DNA from: Gemmatimonas sp.
GTDB lineage: Bacteria; Gemmatimonadota; Gemmatimonadetes; Gemmatimonadales; Gemmatimonadaceae
Length of the DNA: 64,000 nucleotides
NCBI RefSeq assembly: GCF_027531815.1
Contig: NZ_JAPZSK010000010.1
Coordinates: 124,001 to 188,000, forward strand
Direction of reading: 5' to 3'
Shown here: one piece after another, positions 7,903-16,957 of the stretch
Position numbering within the stretch: the stretch's first letter is position 1
Layout: each line of letters opens with the position of its first letter
Notes under the pieces: model-generated
What the model was told of the DNA's origin: nothing
Seen by the model: the letters and a program-made list of their open reading frames with translations, nothing else
Databases searched by the model: none
Program-made: the position numbers and the translations under genes

Positions 7903-9325
7903 AGCGTTGCGGGTCTTCGGTCCGAATGATCGTGTGTGCAAACTGACCAGTCGCCGTACGCGCCGTAAGGTCCACCGGTGTCGGATCGTCCAGCAGGTTG
8001 CCGCGGTCGTCCGTCAGCAGGCGAACGATCGGCCGCGACAGTGCCGATGGATCGGGGTTGGCCGCCAGTACGATCGCCAACTCGAATGTGTCGAGCACGA
8101 CCACCGTTCCCACGGGATAGATCCCCGTGAGATTGATGAAGGCCTTGACGACAGTAGGATCAAGACCGAGCCGAGGGTTGTCTCGCATGCCGCGAAGGAC
8201 ATCGGCGGGGGTCCAGGGAGAATCCTTATAGACGCGCGTGGTGGTGGCCGCATCGAACCCGTCAGTGACGGCGATGATCTTGCTGAACAGCGACAACTTC
8301 CGCTGCCGCGAGACCTTGGGGTAGCCGGACAGGTCAGTGCGCATGTGATGCTCGTAGGCCGCCGTCATCGAGCGCCATGGGCGGACGCCGCCGTTCGGCA
8401 GCGCGAACAGCGCCAGCACCCCGTTCCAGGTATGCGTCTGCAGCACGACCCGCTCCTCATCCGCGAGTTGTCCGCGCCTGTTCAGCAGGGCGAGCGGGAG
8501 GCGCGACTTGCCGATGTCATGCAACAACGCCGCCAGGCCCAGATCGAGCAACTGCGTCTTGCTGAGGGCAAGGCGGCGACCGAGCGCCACCGACAGAATG
8601 CACACGTTGACGCTGTGCACGAACGTGTACTCGTCGAATTCACGGAGGGTCGTGAGGCCGATCAGCGACGACGAATCGGTGAGGATGGCGTCCACAATGC
8701 CCTGCACGGCGCGCTTCACGCGCTTGAGCCCCGGGCTCTTCCCCAGTCGCGCTGACGTGATCACCTCGCGCGTGACATCGAGCGAGCGAACATAGGTCTG
8801 GCGCGCCCGCTCCTTGGCGTCGAGATCATGATCGAGTTCATCCGATTCGTCAGCCACCGGAAAGAGCTCGAAGTCATGGACCTGGGCCGTCTCCAGCCGG
8901 GCCATCAGCTGTGAAAGACGCTCCTCCTCCGGATACTCGAGCGGGGGCGCCTGCAGGAACGACAGCAGGACCACCCACGAGCGCGGTGGCGGGGCCTCGA
9001 AGGTACCGACGCCGCCGATACCAGCCTCGCGGAACATCCCCAGCAAGGCGGCAACGGCCGCATAGTTGTCGAAGGTAAGGCGCAAGCGCGTGTCGTTGAC
9101 GAAGAGGTAGTCACCGACCCGACGCACGGTACATTGCCCCTCACTCTCCCGCACCCGATCGGCGCACACCCCCAATTCCGCAATCGCCTTCTGCACCGCG
9201 GCGTTCTCTACCGGGTAGAGGCGTACGGCGCGGATGGCACCATTCATCGCCACGACGAACGCCCGGACGGTCTTCTGGGGGCCGCCGTCTGTGGCGCCGC
9301 GCACGGTGGTGTGCGGCGCGGTCAT
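7871..9325 (-). CDS. HD-GYP-like phosphohydrolase with N-terminal RAV-LY module
   Basis: 484 aa. The N-terminal ~125 residues form a module (RAVRLYPVENAAVQ, residues 33-46, then GDYLFVNDTRLRL) resembling that of the adjacent HEAT protein. The HD core spans about 210-400: His237, the metal pair LLHDIGK (His269-Asp270), His298, HHMRTDLSGYP (326-336) and Asp355 (VTDGFD). The ligand set looks complete, but the GYP signature differs from the canonical HHExxDGxGYP at Glu and two Gly positions. Cyclic-di-GMP hydrolysis is therefore possible but unproven. ATG overlaps the HEAT gene stop (ATGA); lies between trpB and trpA. Confidence 0.85.
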   Translation of the reverse strand: MTAPHTTVRGATDGGPQKTVRAFVVAMNGAIRAVRLYPVENAAVQKAIAELGVCADRVRESEGQCTVRRVGDYLFVNDTRLRLTFDNYAAVAALLGMFREAGIGGVGTFEAPPPRSWVVLLSFLQAPPLEYPEEERLSQLMARLETAQVHDFELFPVADESDELDHDLDAKERARQTYVRSLDVTREVITSARLGKSPGLKRVKRAVQGIVDAILTDSSSLIGLTTLREFDEYTFVHSVNVCILSVALGRRLALSKTQLLDLGLAALLHDIGKSRLPLALLNRRGQLADEERVVLQTHTWNGVLALFALPNGGVRPWRSMTAAYEHHMRTDLSGYPKVSRQRKLSLFSKIIAVTDGFDAATTTRVYKDSPWTPADVLRGMRDNPRLGLDPTVVKAFINLTGIYPVGTVVVLDTFELAIVLAANPDPSALSRPIVRLLTDDRGNLLDDPTPVDLTARTATGQFAHTIIRTEDPQRYGINIGDYFA

Positions 9326-11016
9326 GTCCCACCTCGCATGGCGCGGGCGACCGCGCTTCGCACCACGACATCCTTGGTATCTGCCGACTTCTGCAGAGCG
9401 GCCACGGCGGTCCGACTGCCTACGAGCCCCAGCGCGCGGGCCGCGCAGGCACGCATTTCGGGTGTCTCCTTGGCGCCGAGCAAACCGCGGGCGTTCAGGA
9501 TCCCATCAAGTTCAGCGACACCCTGATCACCGCACAGGCCGCCGTATGCCTCAAAGAGCGCCATCTTCTCTCCGAGGTCGGCACTGCGGAGTTCCTTGCG
9601 ACGGATGGCGGTGAGCAGTCGCGGCAGCGCGCCGCTGTGTTTGCGGGCGCCAATGGCGCGAAACGCCGCCACCCGCACTTCGCGATCGGCGTCGTCCATG
9701 GCGCGATCCAGAGCCTGCAGGGCTGCTGGGGAGCCGATGTCCGCCAGCGCTGCCACCGCTTCGGCGCGCAGTTTGGTGTCCGCCCCGCGCAGGATACGGG
9801 CGAGCCCCGGGACGGCGGCCGGCGTCGCGAGCTGCGCCGCAAGGCGAACTGCGCCGCGTACCACCGACTCCTGAGGCTGCTCGAGCAGCTTGGCCAGCTC
9901 ACCGGTGTTCGCGCCCGCGAGTCGCAATGACGCGCGCTCGATGGCCACGCGGGCGGGAGATGCGGAGGCGGCACCGAGCCAGGCGACCAGCGGTTCGAGC
10001 GCCGTCGGGCGCAGCTCGGCGAACAGCCCCTCCAGCAGCGACGCAACCGGGGTCCGCGCCCGCTCGTCGAGCGCGTGCAGCAGTTGGGCGACGACCTGCG
10101 GTTCGCTCAGCCGCGCCGGCAGCTCGCGCAGTCCGTTCTGCACGTCTCCGTGGACACCGGCACTCTTGGCCGTGGCCCCCGCTTCGCGCAGGGTGTAGGC
10201 CACGAGCTCGTACTCCCCGAGCGTGAGAAACTCGAGCACCAGCTGTTCGAGAATCGCCAACGCCTCACGCTGTGTACCCACGTCGGATTGCAGCTCGATG
10301 ATGTCAAAGAGGCTGGCGAGGACGAGGCGTCGCTGGTCTTCGGTATACTCGCGCTTCAGCTCATCCTGCAGGTACGCCGCCTCTCGTGGATCGAGGAAGT
10401 ACAGCGTGGATTCGAAATCCTCCGGGCGCACCAGCCCCGGCGGTCCGTCACCGGGGGGCTGTGTCTCCGCCGGCGGCACCGCCAGGGGCAATTCGCCGGC
10501 GGCCTGCGTGGCCACGCCGGGCCGGTCGCCCGATGCCATTACGAAATCGCTGGCGCCGCTGTTCTCGACGTACCGGTACGTGATGTGCGCGACGTCGGCC
10601 ACCCACAACATCGTGACCAGGTCGTCGTCGTCGGTGGATGCCGTCCGCGCCCGATGCAGCAGGGCGAGGAAGGTCTCCAGATCGTGGGTCTCGAAACCGG
10701 GGAGGAAACTCAGCGTGCGCAGACCGTCGCGGTACAACAGCCACGGCAGCGACTCGCTGCCGCGCTCCAAATCCTGGTACACCACCCGGTCGTCGAGCGT
10801 GAACGACGCTTCCCGCACCTGCAGGTCGAGCGGCGGCAGGTACGTCCACACACGCGCGAAGGCCTGGCGGGCCTGGTCGACGCTTTGGACGCGCGTGGGG
10901 TTGTTGGGGAGATACAACTGGACGGCGCGAAGCGCCTTCGCGAACGCCCGCAGTGCGTCCTCGACGGCCGATATCGCTTGCGGCGAGACGTCAGCGTCCG
11001 GTACCGAAACGTTCAT
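9322..11016 (-). CDS. HEAT-repeat protein with N-terminal RAV-LY module
   Basis: 564 aa, no signal peptide or membrane helix. The N-terminal ~130 residues contain [15 protein letters not shown] and [14 protein letters not shown], matching the layout of the next gene's N-terminus. A Pro-rich linker (about 165-198) follows, then a long helical part. Clear HEAT/PBS-lyase-type repeats run from about 380 to 564, for example [20 protein letters not shown] and [24 protein letters not shown] repeats are protein-binding scaffolds, and the coupled HD-GYP-like protein is the obvious candidate partner. ATG sits in the trpB stop and its stop holds the next ATG (both ATGA). No catalytic motif seen; function unknown. 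Confidence 0.85.
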   Translation of the reverse strand: MNVSVPDADVSPQAISAVEDALRAFAKALRAVQLYLPNNPTRVQSVDQARQAFARVWTYLPPLDLQVREASFTLDDRVVYQDLERGSESLPWLLYRDGLRTLSFLPGFETHDLETFLALLHRARTASTDDDDLVTMLWVADVAHITYRYVENSGASDFVMASGDRPGVATQAAGELPLAVPPAETQPPGDGPPGLVRPEDFESTLYFLDPREAAYLQDELKREYTEDQRRLVLASLFDIIELQSDVGTQREALAILEQLVLEFLTLGEYELVAYTLREAGATAKSAGVHGDVQNGLRELPARLSEPQVVAQLLHALDERARTPVASLLEGLFAELRPTALEPLVAWLGAASASPARVAIERASLRLAGANTGELAKLLEQPQESVVRGAVRLAAQLATPAAVPGLARILRGADTKLRAEAVAALADIGSPAALQALDRAMDDADREVRVAAFRAIGARKHSGALPRLLTAIRRKELRSADLGEKMALFEAYGGLCGDQGVAELDGILNARGLLGAKETPEMRACAARALGLVGSRTAVAALQKSADTKDVVVRSAVARAMRGGT

Positions 11017-12215
11017 ACCGCAGGAAGGGTGTGCTGGCTGATGGTTCCCACGTCCTTGTCCCCCCGGCCGCTCACGCACAGCAGTACCGGGTCCTGCTCC
11101 GACCACCGTCCGGCCTCTCGTTCAAGCCACGCCACCGCATGCGCCGTCTCGAGAGCCGGGATGATCCCCTCCAGACGACTGAGCAAGGCCACCCCTCGCA
11201 ACGCTTCCGTATCCGTCACTGCCACGTACTCGGCCCGCCCGCTGTCGTTCAGCCAGGCATGCTCCGGTCCCACCCCGGGGTAATCGAGGCCGGCAGAAAT
11301 GGAGTGCGCTGGGTGGACCTGACCGGCTGCATCCTGCAGGAGATACGAGAGCGAGCCGTGCAGGACCCCCGGCGTCCCCTTGGAAATCGAGGCACTATGA
11401 CGGTCGGTATCGAGACCGTCACCGGCGGCCTCCACCCCTACCAGCTCTACCCCGTCGTCTCGCACGAAGCCGGCGAAGATACCCATGGCATTGGAGCCCC
11501 CACCAACACAGGCGACCACCGTACGAGGCAGGCGTCCGGTCTTCGCCAATATCTGGGTACGCGCCTCGGTGCCGATCACCGACTGGAACTCCCGCACCAT
11601 GCGTGGATACGGCGCCGGCCCGACCACTGACCCAATGATGTAATGACTGTTGGTGACGTTGGTCACCCAATCGCGGATGGCCTCGGTTGTGGCGTCCTTG
11701 AGGGTGCGGGTGCCCGAGGTTACCGGAACGACCGTGGCCCCCATGAGGCGCATGCGGAAGACATTGAGCGCCTGCCGCTGCATGTCTTCCTCGCCCATGT
11801 ACACCACGCACTCCAGCCCAAAGCGGGCACAGATGGTCGCCGTGGCAACCCCGTGCTGTCCGGCGCCGGTTTCGGCAATGATGCGCGGCTTCCCCATGCG
11901 GCGCGCAAGGAGCGCCTGCCCCACCGTGTTGTTGATCTTGTGGGCGCCCGTATGGTTGAGATCCTCGCGCTTCATCCACACCGGTGCTCCCACGCGCGCA
12001 CTGAGTCGCGGCGCAAAGGTGAGGGCCGTGGGACGCCCCACGTACTCGCGCAGCAGGCCGTCGAGCTCGGCCTGGAACGCGGCATCGTGACGCACCGTCT
12101 CGAAGGCCGCTTCCAGAGTATCGAGCGCGGGTATGAGCGTCTCGGGAACGTACCGACCGCCGTACGGTCCGAAGCGGTCCGTCGGAGGAATCCCTGCACT
12201 GCCGACCATCGTCAT
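11013..12215 (-). CDS. trpB: Tryptophan synthase beta subunit
   Basis: 400 aa PLP enzyme condensing indole and serine to tryptophan. The PLP lysine is Lys93 in HKINN, the Glu motif is in ETGAGQHG, and the phosphate-binding loop is GGGSNAMG. Length and motifs match the standard TrpB1 type. The ATG (ATGACGATG) overlaps the trpF stop and the stop overlaps the HEAT gene start, so trpF-trpB-HEAT-HD-GYP is one uninterrupted coupled chain. Confidence 0.97.
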   Translation of the reverse strand: MTMVGSAGIPPTDRFGPYGGRYVPETLIPALDTLEAAFETVRHDAAFQAELDGLLREYVGRPTALTFAPRLSARVGAPVWMKREDLNHTGAHKINNTVGQALLARRMGKPRIIAETGAGQHGVATATICARFGLECVVYMGEEDMQRQALNVFRMRLMGATVVPVTSGTRTLKDATTEAIRDWVTNVTNSHYIIGSVVGPAPYPRMVREFQSVIGTEARTQILAKTGRLPRTVVACVGGGSNAMGIFAGFVRDDGVELVGVEAAGDGLDTDRHSASISKGTPGVLHGSLSYLLQDAAGQVHPAHSISAGLDYPGVGPEHAWLNDSGRAEYVAVTDTEALRGVALLSRLEGIIPALETAHAVAWLEREAGRWSEQDPVLLCVSGRGDKDVGTISQHTLPAV

Positions 12216-12874
12216 CGCGACGTCTCCGCGGCGCGATGCGCCGCCTGCACAAACTGTTGGACGCGCTCCGGATCCTTCACACCGGGCGCGCTCTCCACGC
12301 CGGAAGATACGTCCACGACCTGCGGCGCAAGCAAACGCACCGCTTCGGCCACGTTCTCCGGTCGGAGTCCGCCGGCCAATACCAGCCGGAGCGCTGGGAG
12401 TTCCGTTCGGAGCGCTGCCACCGACCTGGCCAGCCCGGACCAGTCGAGTGCTACGCCGGTACCTCCGAGCTGTCCCTCGACGAAGGCGTCGAGTACCAGC
12501 GTCCCGCTCACACCCGCCCACATCACCGCATCCACCGGAAGAGTGGCGCCCGTGATCCGCAGCACGGGCCAGACCTCGCAGCCTGCGGCACGGGCAATGC
12601 GCACCGCCTCGTCGGGGGTCCGCCAGCCGTGCAGCTGCACCGCGTCCAGTGCGAGCTCGCGGGCGAGGACGATCACCTCCTCGGCGGACTGATCACCCAC
12701 GACGGCCACACGTCGCACGCCGTGACGCGGCGCGCCCAGCACCTGACGCGCGTCGGGGACAGCGAGGTGGCGTGGCCCCCCGGCAAGGATGGCCCCCAGG
12801 AACAACGCACCGGATCGCTCGGCATGCCGTGCGTCTTCCGCCCTGGTCAGACCACAAATCTTGACGTCGGCCAT
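12212..12874 (-). CDS. trpF: Phosphoribosylanthranilate isomerase
   Basis: 220 aa TIM-barrel enzyme converting N-(5-phosphoribosyl)anthranilate to the 1-deoxyribulose form. The N-terminus VKICGLTR carries the catalytic Cys7, and LVLDAF carries the general-acid Asp. [10 protein letters not shown] and VDVSSGVES are the phosphate-binding loops. Three bases separate it from trpC upstream and it overlaps trpB downstream (ATGA). Confidence 0.96.
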   Translation of the reverse strand: MADVKICGLTRAEDARHAERSGALFLGAILAGGPRHLAVPDARQVLGAPRHGVRRVAVVGDQSAEEVIVLARELALDAVQLHGWRTPDEAVRIARAAGCEVWPVLRITGATLPVDAVMWAGVSGTLVLDAFVEGQLGGTGVALDWSGLARSVAALRTELPALRLVLAGGLRPENVAEAVRLLAPQVVDVSSGVESAPGVKDPERVQQFVQAAHRAAETSR

Positions 12875-12877
12875 GGT

Positions 12878-13750
12878 TCAGTGACCGCCCGATCCCAGCG
12901 CACGGCGCGCCTCGTCGGCATCACGGGAGCTGAGGGGGCGCGCTACGCCGGCGAGGGCACGCACCTCGGCTGCCGGGTCGGCCGCTGCCGAGATCGCGCT
13001 GCCCACAAGCACGGCATCGGCGCCCGCGGCCGCCGCGGGGGCAAGGTCGACCGGGGTGCGCATGCCGCTCTCCGCCACGGCGATGCACTCCGCCGGGATG
13101 CATGGAACCAGTGCGGGGGCTGTTGCGGGGTCGATGACGAGCGTCTCCAGGTCACGGTTGTTCACCCCGATCACCGTGGCCCCGGCGGCCAGCGCACGAT
13201 CGAGCTCCCCCAGGGTGCGGACCTCGACCAGCGTGGCGAGCCCCGCTTCGGCAGCGGCGTCCATGAGGCGCGGCAACTCGTCGGGGGAGAGCGACCGCAC
13301 GATGAGTAGCGCCGCCGACGCGCCCGCGGCGCGTGCCTCCCAGAGCTGCACCGGGTGCACGAGAAAATCCTTCCGGATTACCGGCACACGAACCGCATGA
13401 CACACGTTGCGGAGATCCGCGAGGTCACCGCCGAAGCGCGTCGGCTCGGTGAGAACCGAGATCGCGGCGGCGCCACCGGCCACATAGGCCGCGGCCTGCA
13501 TACTGGCGTCGAGGCCGGGAGCGATGGCCCCCTTGGACGGGGATGCCCGCTTCACCTCCGCGATGACCCGCAGGCACGGGCCCCGCAATGGCGCCGCGAA
13601 CGGACGGGCGGGTGGCTGGTCATGGACGCGCGTCCGCAGCTCGGCCAGGGTGCCGGCTACGGCGCCTGCCCGCTCATGGGCCTCGCGAGTCAGTGCGCCA
13701 AGGGTGCCGCTGGGGAAGCTCCAGGGCGCGGACGAAAAAAATGCTTGCAC
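12878..13750 (-). CDS. trpC: Indole-3-glycerol-phosphate synthase
   Basis: Up to 290 aa. Motifs: VIAEVKRASPSKG (catalytic Lys), RKDFLV, VNNRDL and AESGM. The only standard in-frame start near the conserved N-terminus is the GTG at 13750. It adds about 15 residues before the usual first helix (LGALTREAHERA) and has no clear ribosome-binding site, so the exact start is uncertain. This GTG coincides with the -35 box of the divergent lexA promoter. No convincing trpC promoter was found; transcription may come through from trpD and beneath lexA. Confidence 0.93.
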   Translation of the reverse strand: MQAFFSSAPWSFPSGTLGALTREAHERAGAVAGTLAELRTRVHDQPPARPFAAPLRGPCLRVIAEVKRASPSKGAIAPGLDASMQAAAYVAGGAAAISVLTEPTRFGGDLADLRNVCHAVRVPVIRKDFLVHPVQLWEARAAGASAALLIVRSLSPDELPRLMDAAAEAGLATLVEVRTLGELDRALAAGATVIGVNNRDLETLVIDPATAPALVPCIPAECIAVAESGMRTPVDLAPAAAAGADAVLVGSAISAAADPAAEVRALAGVARPLSSRDADEARRALGSGGH

Positions 13751-13773
13751 TTCGGGGCGTCTTCGGTTAGCGT
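13745..13773 (+). promoter_or_regulatory. lexA promoter
   Basis: TTGCAC, 17-base spacer, TAGCGT. It leaves a leader of about 60 bases before the lexA ATG at 13838. The -35 box overlaps the trpC start codon on the other strand. I could not identify a LexA operator palindrome here by eye. Confidence 0.5.
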
Positions 13774-13837
13774 GCCGGGTGTTTGGATTCGGCCTGTTTT
13801 CGGGGCGCGAGGCGTCCCCTCAATCCATGGAGCTACC

Positions 13838-14446
13838 ATGCCGCTCACCAAGCGACAGCGGGAAATTCTGTCGTTCCTGTCGGAGTACAACGAAGTCAAC
13901 GGGTATGCACCGAGCTTCGAGGAAATCGCCTCGCGCTTCAACTATAACTCGCTGGCTACGGTGCACGAGCACCTCACCAATCTCGAGCGCAAGGGATACA
14001 TCAAGCGGTCGTACAACGAAAGCCGCGCGATCGAGATTCTGCCCTCGGAGATCTACCAGCGCTCGGTCGAACTCCCGCTGCTGGGCACGGTGGCTGCCGG
14101 TGCACCGCTCGAAGCGATGCACACCGGCGAGACCATGGCGGTGCCCGATGGGTTCCTGCGCAAGAACGGGAGCCACTACGTGCTGCGGGTGAAGGGCGAC
14201 TCCATGATCGAGGAGCACATCCGCGACGGCGACTACGTGGTCATCAACGACAAGCAGGCTGCGGACAACGGGGAGATGGTCATTGCCCTGCTCGACGGCT
14301 CGGGCGCCACGGTCAAGCGGTATTATCGTGAGCGCGACGGACGCATTCGTCTACAGCCGGCGAACGAAACCATGCAGCCGCTTTTCGTCCACGAGGACGA
14401 CGTGCGCATACAGGGCATTGTGGTGGGAGTGCTGCGGCGCTACTGA
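13838..14446 (+). CDS. lexA: LexA SOS repressor
   Basis: 202 aa. The winged-helix N-terminus (LTKRQREILSFL, SLATVHEHLTNLERKGYI) binds SOS operators. The C-terminal S24 peptidase part has the Ala87-Gly88 self-cleavage site (VAAGAP), Ser122 (KGDSM) and Lys160 (ATVKRYY). RecA-stimulated self-cleavage derepresses DNA repair genes. The ATG is preceded by GGAG at good spacing. The frame remains open upstream but is not coding there. It lies opposite to and between trpD and trpC, ending 18 bases from the convergent trpD stop. Confidence 0.96.
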   Translation: MPLTKRQREILSFLSEYNEVNGYAPSFEEIASRFNYNSLATVHEHLTNLERKGYIKRSYNESRAIEILPSEIYQRSVELPLLGTVAAGAPLEAMHTGETMAVPDGFLRKNGSHYVLRVKGDSMIEEHIRDGDYVVINDKQAADNGEMVIALLDGSGATVKRYYRERDGRIRLQPANETMQPLFVHEDDVRIQGIVVGVLRRY

Positions 14447-14464
14447 GCCGGGCCGCCAAGGGGG

Positions 14465-15523
14465 CTATTGCGCGGCGTGACGCGATCGGGCGGCTGCGGC
14501 CTGCGAGGCGGCGCGAAGCCGCTCCAGAGCCGTGAAGCCCACGCCGGAGCGCAGGGCGTCGCGCGTGTGGGCCACGGCGTCCGCATAGGCGAGGTCCTCT
14601 CGGCTCACATAGAGCGCGGCCGCGGCATTCAGCAGCACGGCGGCGTGCGCCCCTGGGGTCCCGTTTCCCTGCAACACCTGTTCTATCACGCGCGCGTTGT
14701 CGGCGGGATCGCCGCCCGCGAGCTCCGACGCGTCTACCGCACGTACCTCATGGGCCGCGGGATCGATCTCCCACGAGTGCACGCGGCCACCGGCAACCTC
14801 CTGCACCGACGTCACGCCGAGCGGTGAGATTTCATCGAGGCCCGGCTCCCCGTGAACCACGAGGGCCCGCACCGAGCCCAGAGCGCACAGCGTGTCCGCC
14901 AGGAGCGGGAGGCGCGCGCGTTCCGCCACGCCCACCACCTGCCGTCCGGCGCGGGCCGGATTGGCCAGCGGGCCCACGATGTTCATGACCGTGGGTACGG
15001 CCAGCTCCCGCCGAACCGGTCCCACATGGCGCAGCGCCGGATGCATGAGCGGCGCGAACATGAACACGATCCCCGCTTCCTGCAGGGTGTCGGCCATGGC
15101 CGCCGGCGAGATGTCCACCGCCACCCCAAGCGCCTCGAGCACATCGGCGCTTCCGCTGCGTGAAGTGAACGACCGATTGCCGTGTTTCGCCACCCGCACC
15201 CCCATGCCCGCGGCCACCAACGCCGCCGCCGTGGATATGTTGAATGTGGTGAGGGCGCCACCGCCGGTTCCGCAGGTGTCTACCAGATCGTCCGGCTGCG
15301 AAGCGGGCAGCACCAGCATGGCGTCACGCAACGCCTGCACGACCCCGGCCACTTCCGCGGCCGTTTCTCCCTTCACGCGCAGCGCCATGAGCAAGGCGGC
15401 GACCTGCGCGGATGTGCCTTCGCCGCGCATGATGACGCGGAAGGCCGCGCGCAGTGCCTCCGCGTCGAGCGACGCATGCTGGGCCAGACGACGGATCGCG
15501 GCGAGTAGGGCGTCAGCCGACAT
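14465..15523 (-). CDS. trpD: Anthranilate phosphoribosyltransferase
   Basis: 352 aa; transfers phosphoribosyl from PRPP to anthranilate. The glycine-rich PRPP motif DTCGTGGGALTTFNIS and the substrate segments KHGNRSFTSRSGSADVLEALG and RRELAVPTVMNIVGPLANPA are typical; no glutamine amidotransferase domain is fused. The ATG overlaps the end of the GAF gene by 11 bases. The rest of the pathway (trpC-F-B-A) continues on the same strand beyond lexA. trpE and trpG are not in the window. Confidence 0.96.
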   Translation of the reverse strand: MSADALLAAIRRLAQHASLDAEALRAAFRVIMRGEGTSAQVAALLMALRVKGETAAEVAGVVQALRDAMLVLPASQPDDLVDTCGTGGGALTTFNISTAAALVAAGMGVRVAKHGNRSFTSRSGSADVLEALGVAVDISPAAMADTLQEAGIVFMFAPLMHPALRHVGPVRRELAVPTVMNIVGPLANPARAGRQVVGVAERARLPLLADTLCALGSVRALVVHGEPGLDEISPLGVTSVQEVAGGRVHSWEIDPAAHEVRAVDASELAGGDPADNARVIEQVLQGNGTPGAHAAVLLNAAAALYVSREDLAYADAVAHTRDALRSGVGFTALERLRAASQAAAARSRHAAQ

Positions 15524-16823
15524 GCAGCGTGTTCAGCAGGCGCTCTGCGAGGCCGTTGCGCGAGGCGATGAGGGAGATGACCAGGCCGAGCAGGCGCACG
15601 CGCTCGACATCTTCATCGGTATAGATCCCGCGCTGGGCACGGTTGGTGAGGTTAAGCACACCGACCAGCTCGCCATGATACAGCAGGGGGAAGCAGATGA
15701 AGCTGCCCGTGGTGAAGTACTGGTCTCGCAGAAGCGGGTGCTGAGCCGCCTCGCGCACGTCCTGCACCAGCAACGGCTCGCGTGCCGCGGCGACGCGCCC
15801 CGCCACGCCCTCACCAATACGAATTCGCATGCCCTCGGACACGGACGGCGCGATCCCACGAGCCGCAGCGAGGTACAGATAATCGGGGTCCGGCGATCGC
15901 AGCATGAGCGAGCAGCGCTGCGCCTGCATATCGTCGCCCACGAGCGCGAGGAGCGCGTCGACCAGCGTTCGGGCGTCCGTGGTTTCGGCGTCCAGCGTCA
16001 GAGCGCGATCAACGAGGTACAGCGTCCGCGTCCGCTGGCGGAGTGCTTCGCTGCGTCGGTGCAGTTCGATGTGCGCCTGCTCCAGCTGCGACACGGCGGC
16101 TGCGAGCTGCTGATCCGAGAGCACCGCGCGTCTGGTGGCTCGGCGCGCCTCTTCCAGGGCTCGCGCCGCTTCGGCCTGCACGGCGATCATCTCCGCCCGA
16201 TCCAGGGCGGGAATTTCGCGCGGCGTGTTGCGGACCTCGCGCAGTTCCGCTTCGAGCGCCCCCAGCTTGCGGACATACTCGCCGTGGACGCGCTGGGTCA
16301 CGTCCTCAAGCGTCCGTACGGCCTCTTCCCGCGCATCCCGTTCCGCCAGGCGGGCATACGCCAGGTCGAAGAGCGCCATGGCGGGGGCGAGGCGTTCGGT
16401 GGTGCGCGTGCCGAAAATCTTGCGGGGCTCGTACAGTGCGAGCACAGCGCCGAGCATCCCGTCCATGCGCATGCCGCGCACGGCAAGAACTCCGCCTTCG
16501 AGCATCGCCGAAAAACCGCACAGGCGGGCGTAATCGGCCGACCGGTCGGTGACATCGATGAACGGCCCGCCGGCCAGTACGCGGGTCCGCACGGGCTCGG
16601 GCAGATGGTCGAAGGTGGTTTCCATGCTGCTCCGTACCACCTGCGCGCCGACCGGAGTGAGCCGGTCGCGCAGCATGTCGCGGCGCGCATCGTACTGGAT
16701 CAGCGCCAGCGACGCGCCCCGGTCAAGTTCGGCAATCGTCTCCCCCAAGGCGATCAGCGCCTGATCGAGATCGGGGGCCGCCGACAGGGCGTGCGCGAGG
16801 GAGGCGAGGGTGCGTGGAGGCAT
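15513..16823 (-). CDS. Double GAF-domain protein with central coiled coil
   Basis: 436 aa from the ATG at 16823; a GTG at 16844 would add seven residues. An N-terminal GAF-like domain (about 5-160) is followed by a long Ala/Glu/Arg helical coiled coil (about 165-270, including RTLEDVTQRVHGEYVRKLG). A second, clearer GAF domain (about 275-425) contains IRIGEGVAGRVAAAREPLLV and FPLLYHGELVGVLNL. No kinase, cyclase, EAL or HD output domain is present, so it may be a stand-alone sensor or adaptor. It precedes and overlaps trpD, so it is probably co-transcribed. Ligand unknown. Confidence 0.8.
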   Translation of the reverse strand: MPPRTLASLAHALSAAPDLDQALIALGETIAELDRGASLALIQYDARRDMLRDRLTPVGAQVVRSSMETTFDHLPEPVRTRVLAGGPFIDVTDRSADYARLCGFSAMLEGGVLAVRGMRMDGMLGAVLALYEPRKIFGTRTTERLAPAMALFDLAYARLAERDAREEAVRTLEDVTQRVHGEYVRKLGALEAELREVRNTPREIPALDRAEMIAVQAEAARALEEARRATRRAVLSDQQLAAAVSQLEQAHIELHRRSEALRQRTRTLYLVDRALTLDAETTDARTLVDALLALVGDDMQAQRCSLMLRSPDPDYLYLAAARGIAPSVSEGMRIRIGEGVAGRVAAAREPLLVQDVREAAQHPLLRDQYFTTGSFICFPLLYHGELVGVLNLTNRAQRGIYTDEDVERVRLLGLVISLIASRNGLAERLLNTLHVG

Positions 16824-16919
16824 GGTGAAAGAGACGACGTGCACACAACGTCATTCAAGGCGGTCGCGCAATGGCTGAGCCGCTTGCGTCCCGCCGCTGC
16901 CGGGGCGTGACCCGGCGAG

Positions 16920-16948
16920 TTGAAGCAAACGCCTGAGGTGCCTAGCTT
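16920..16948 (+). promoter_or_regulatory. truA promoter, predicted leaderless
   Basis: TTGAAG, 17-base spacer, TAGCTT. Only nine bases lie between the -10 box and the ATG at 16958, so the transcript would have at most a few untranslated bases. Probably drives the truA-degP-pur run. Confidence 0.5.
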
Positions 16949-16957
16949 CCCCGCCTA

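Noticed and set aside
13751-13837. LexA operator (SOS box) ahead of lexA
   Set aside because: I looked for an inverted repeat overlapping the promoter and found none convincing; a motif search over SOS genes would be needed.
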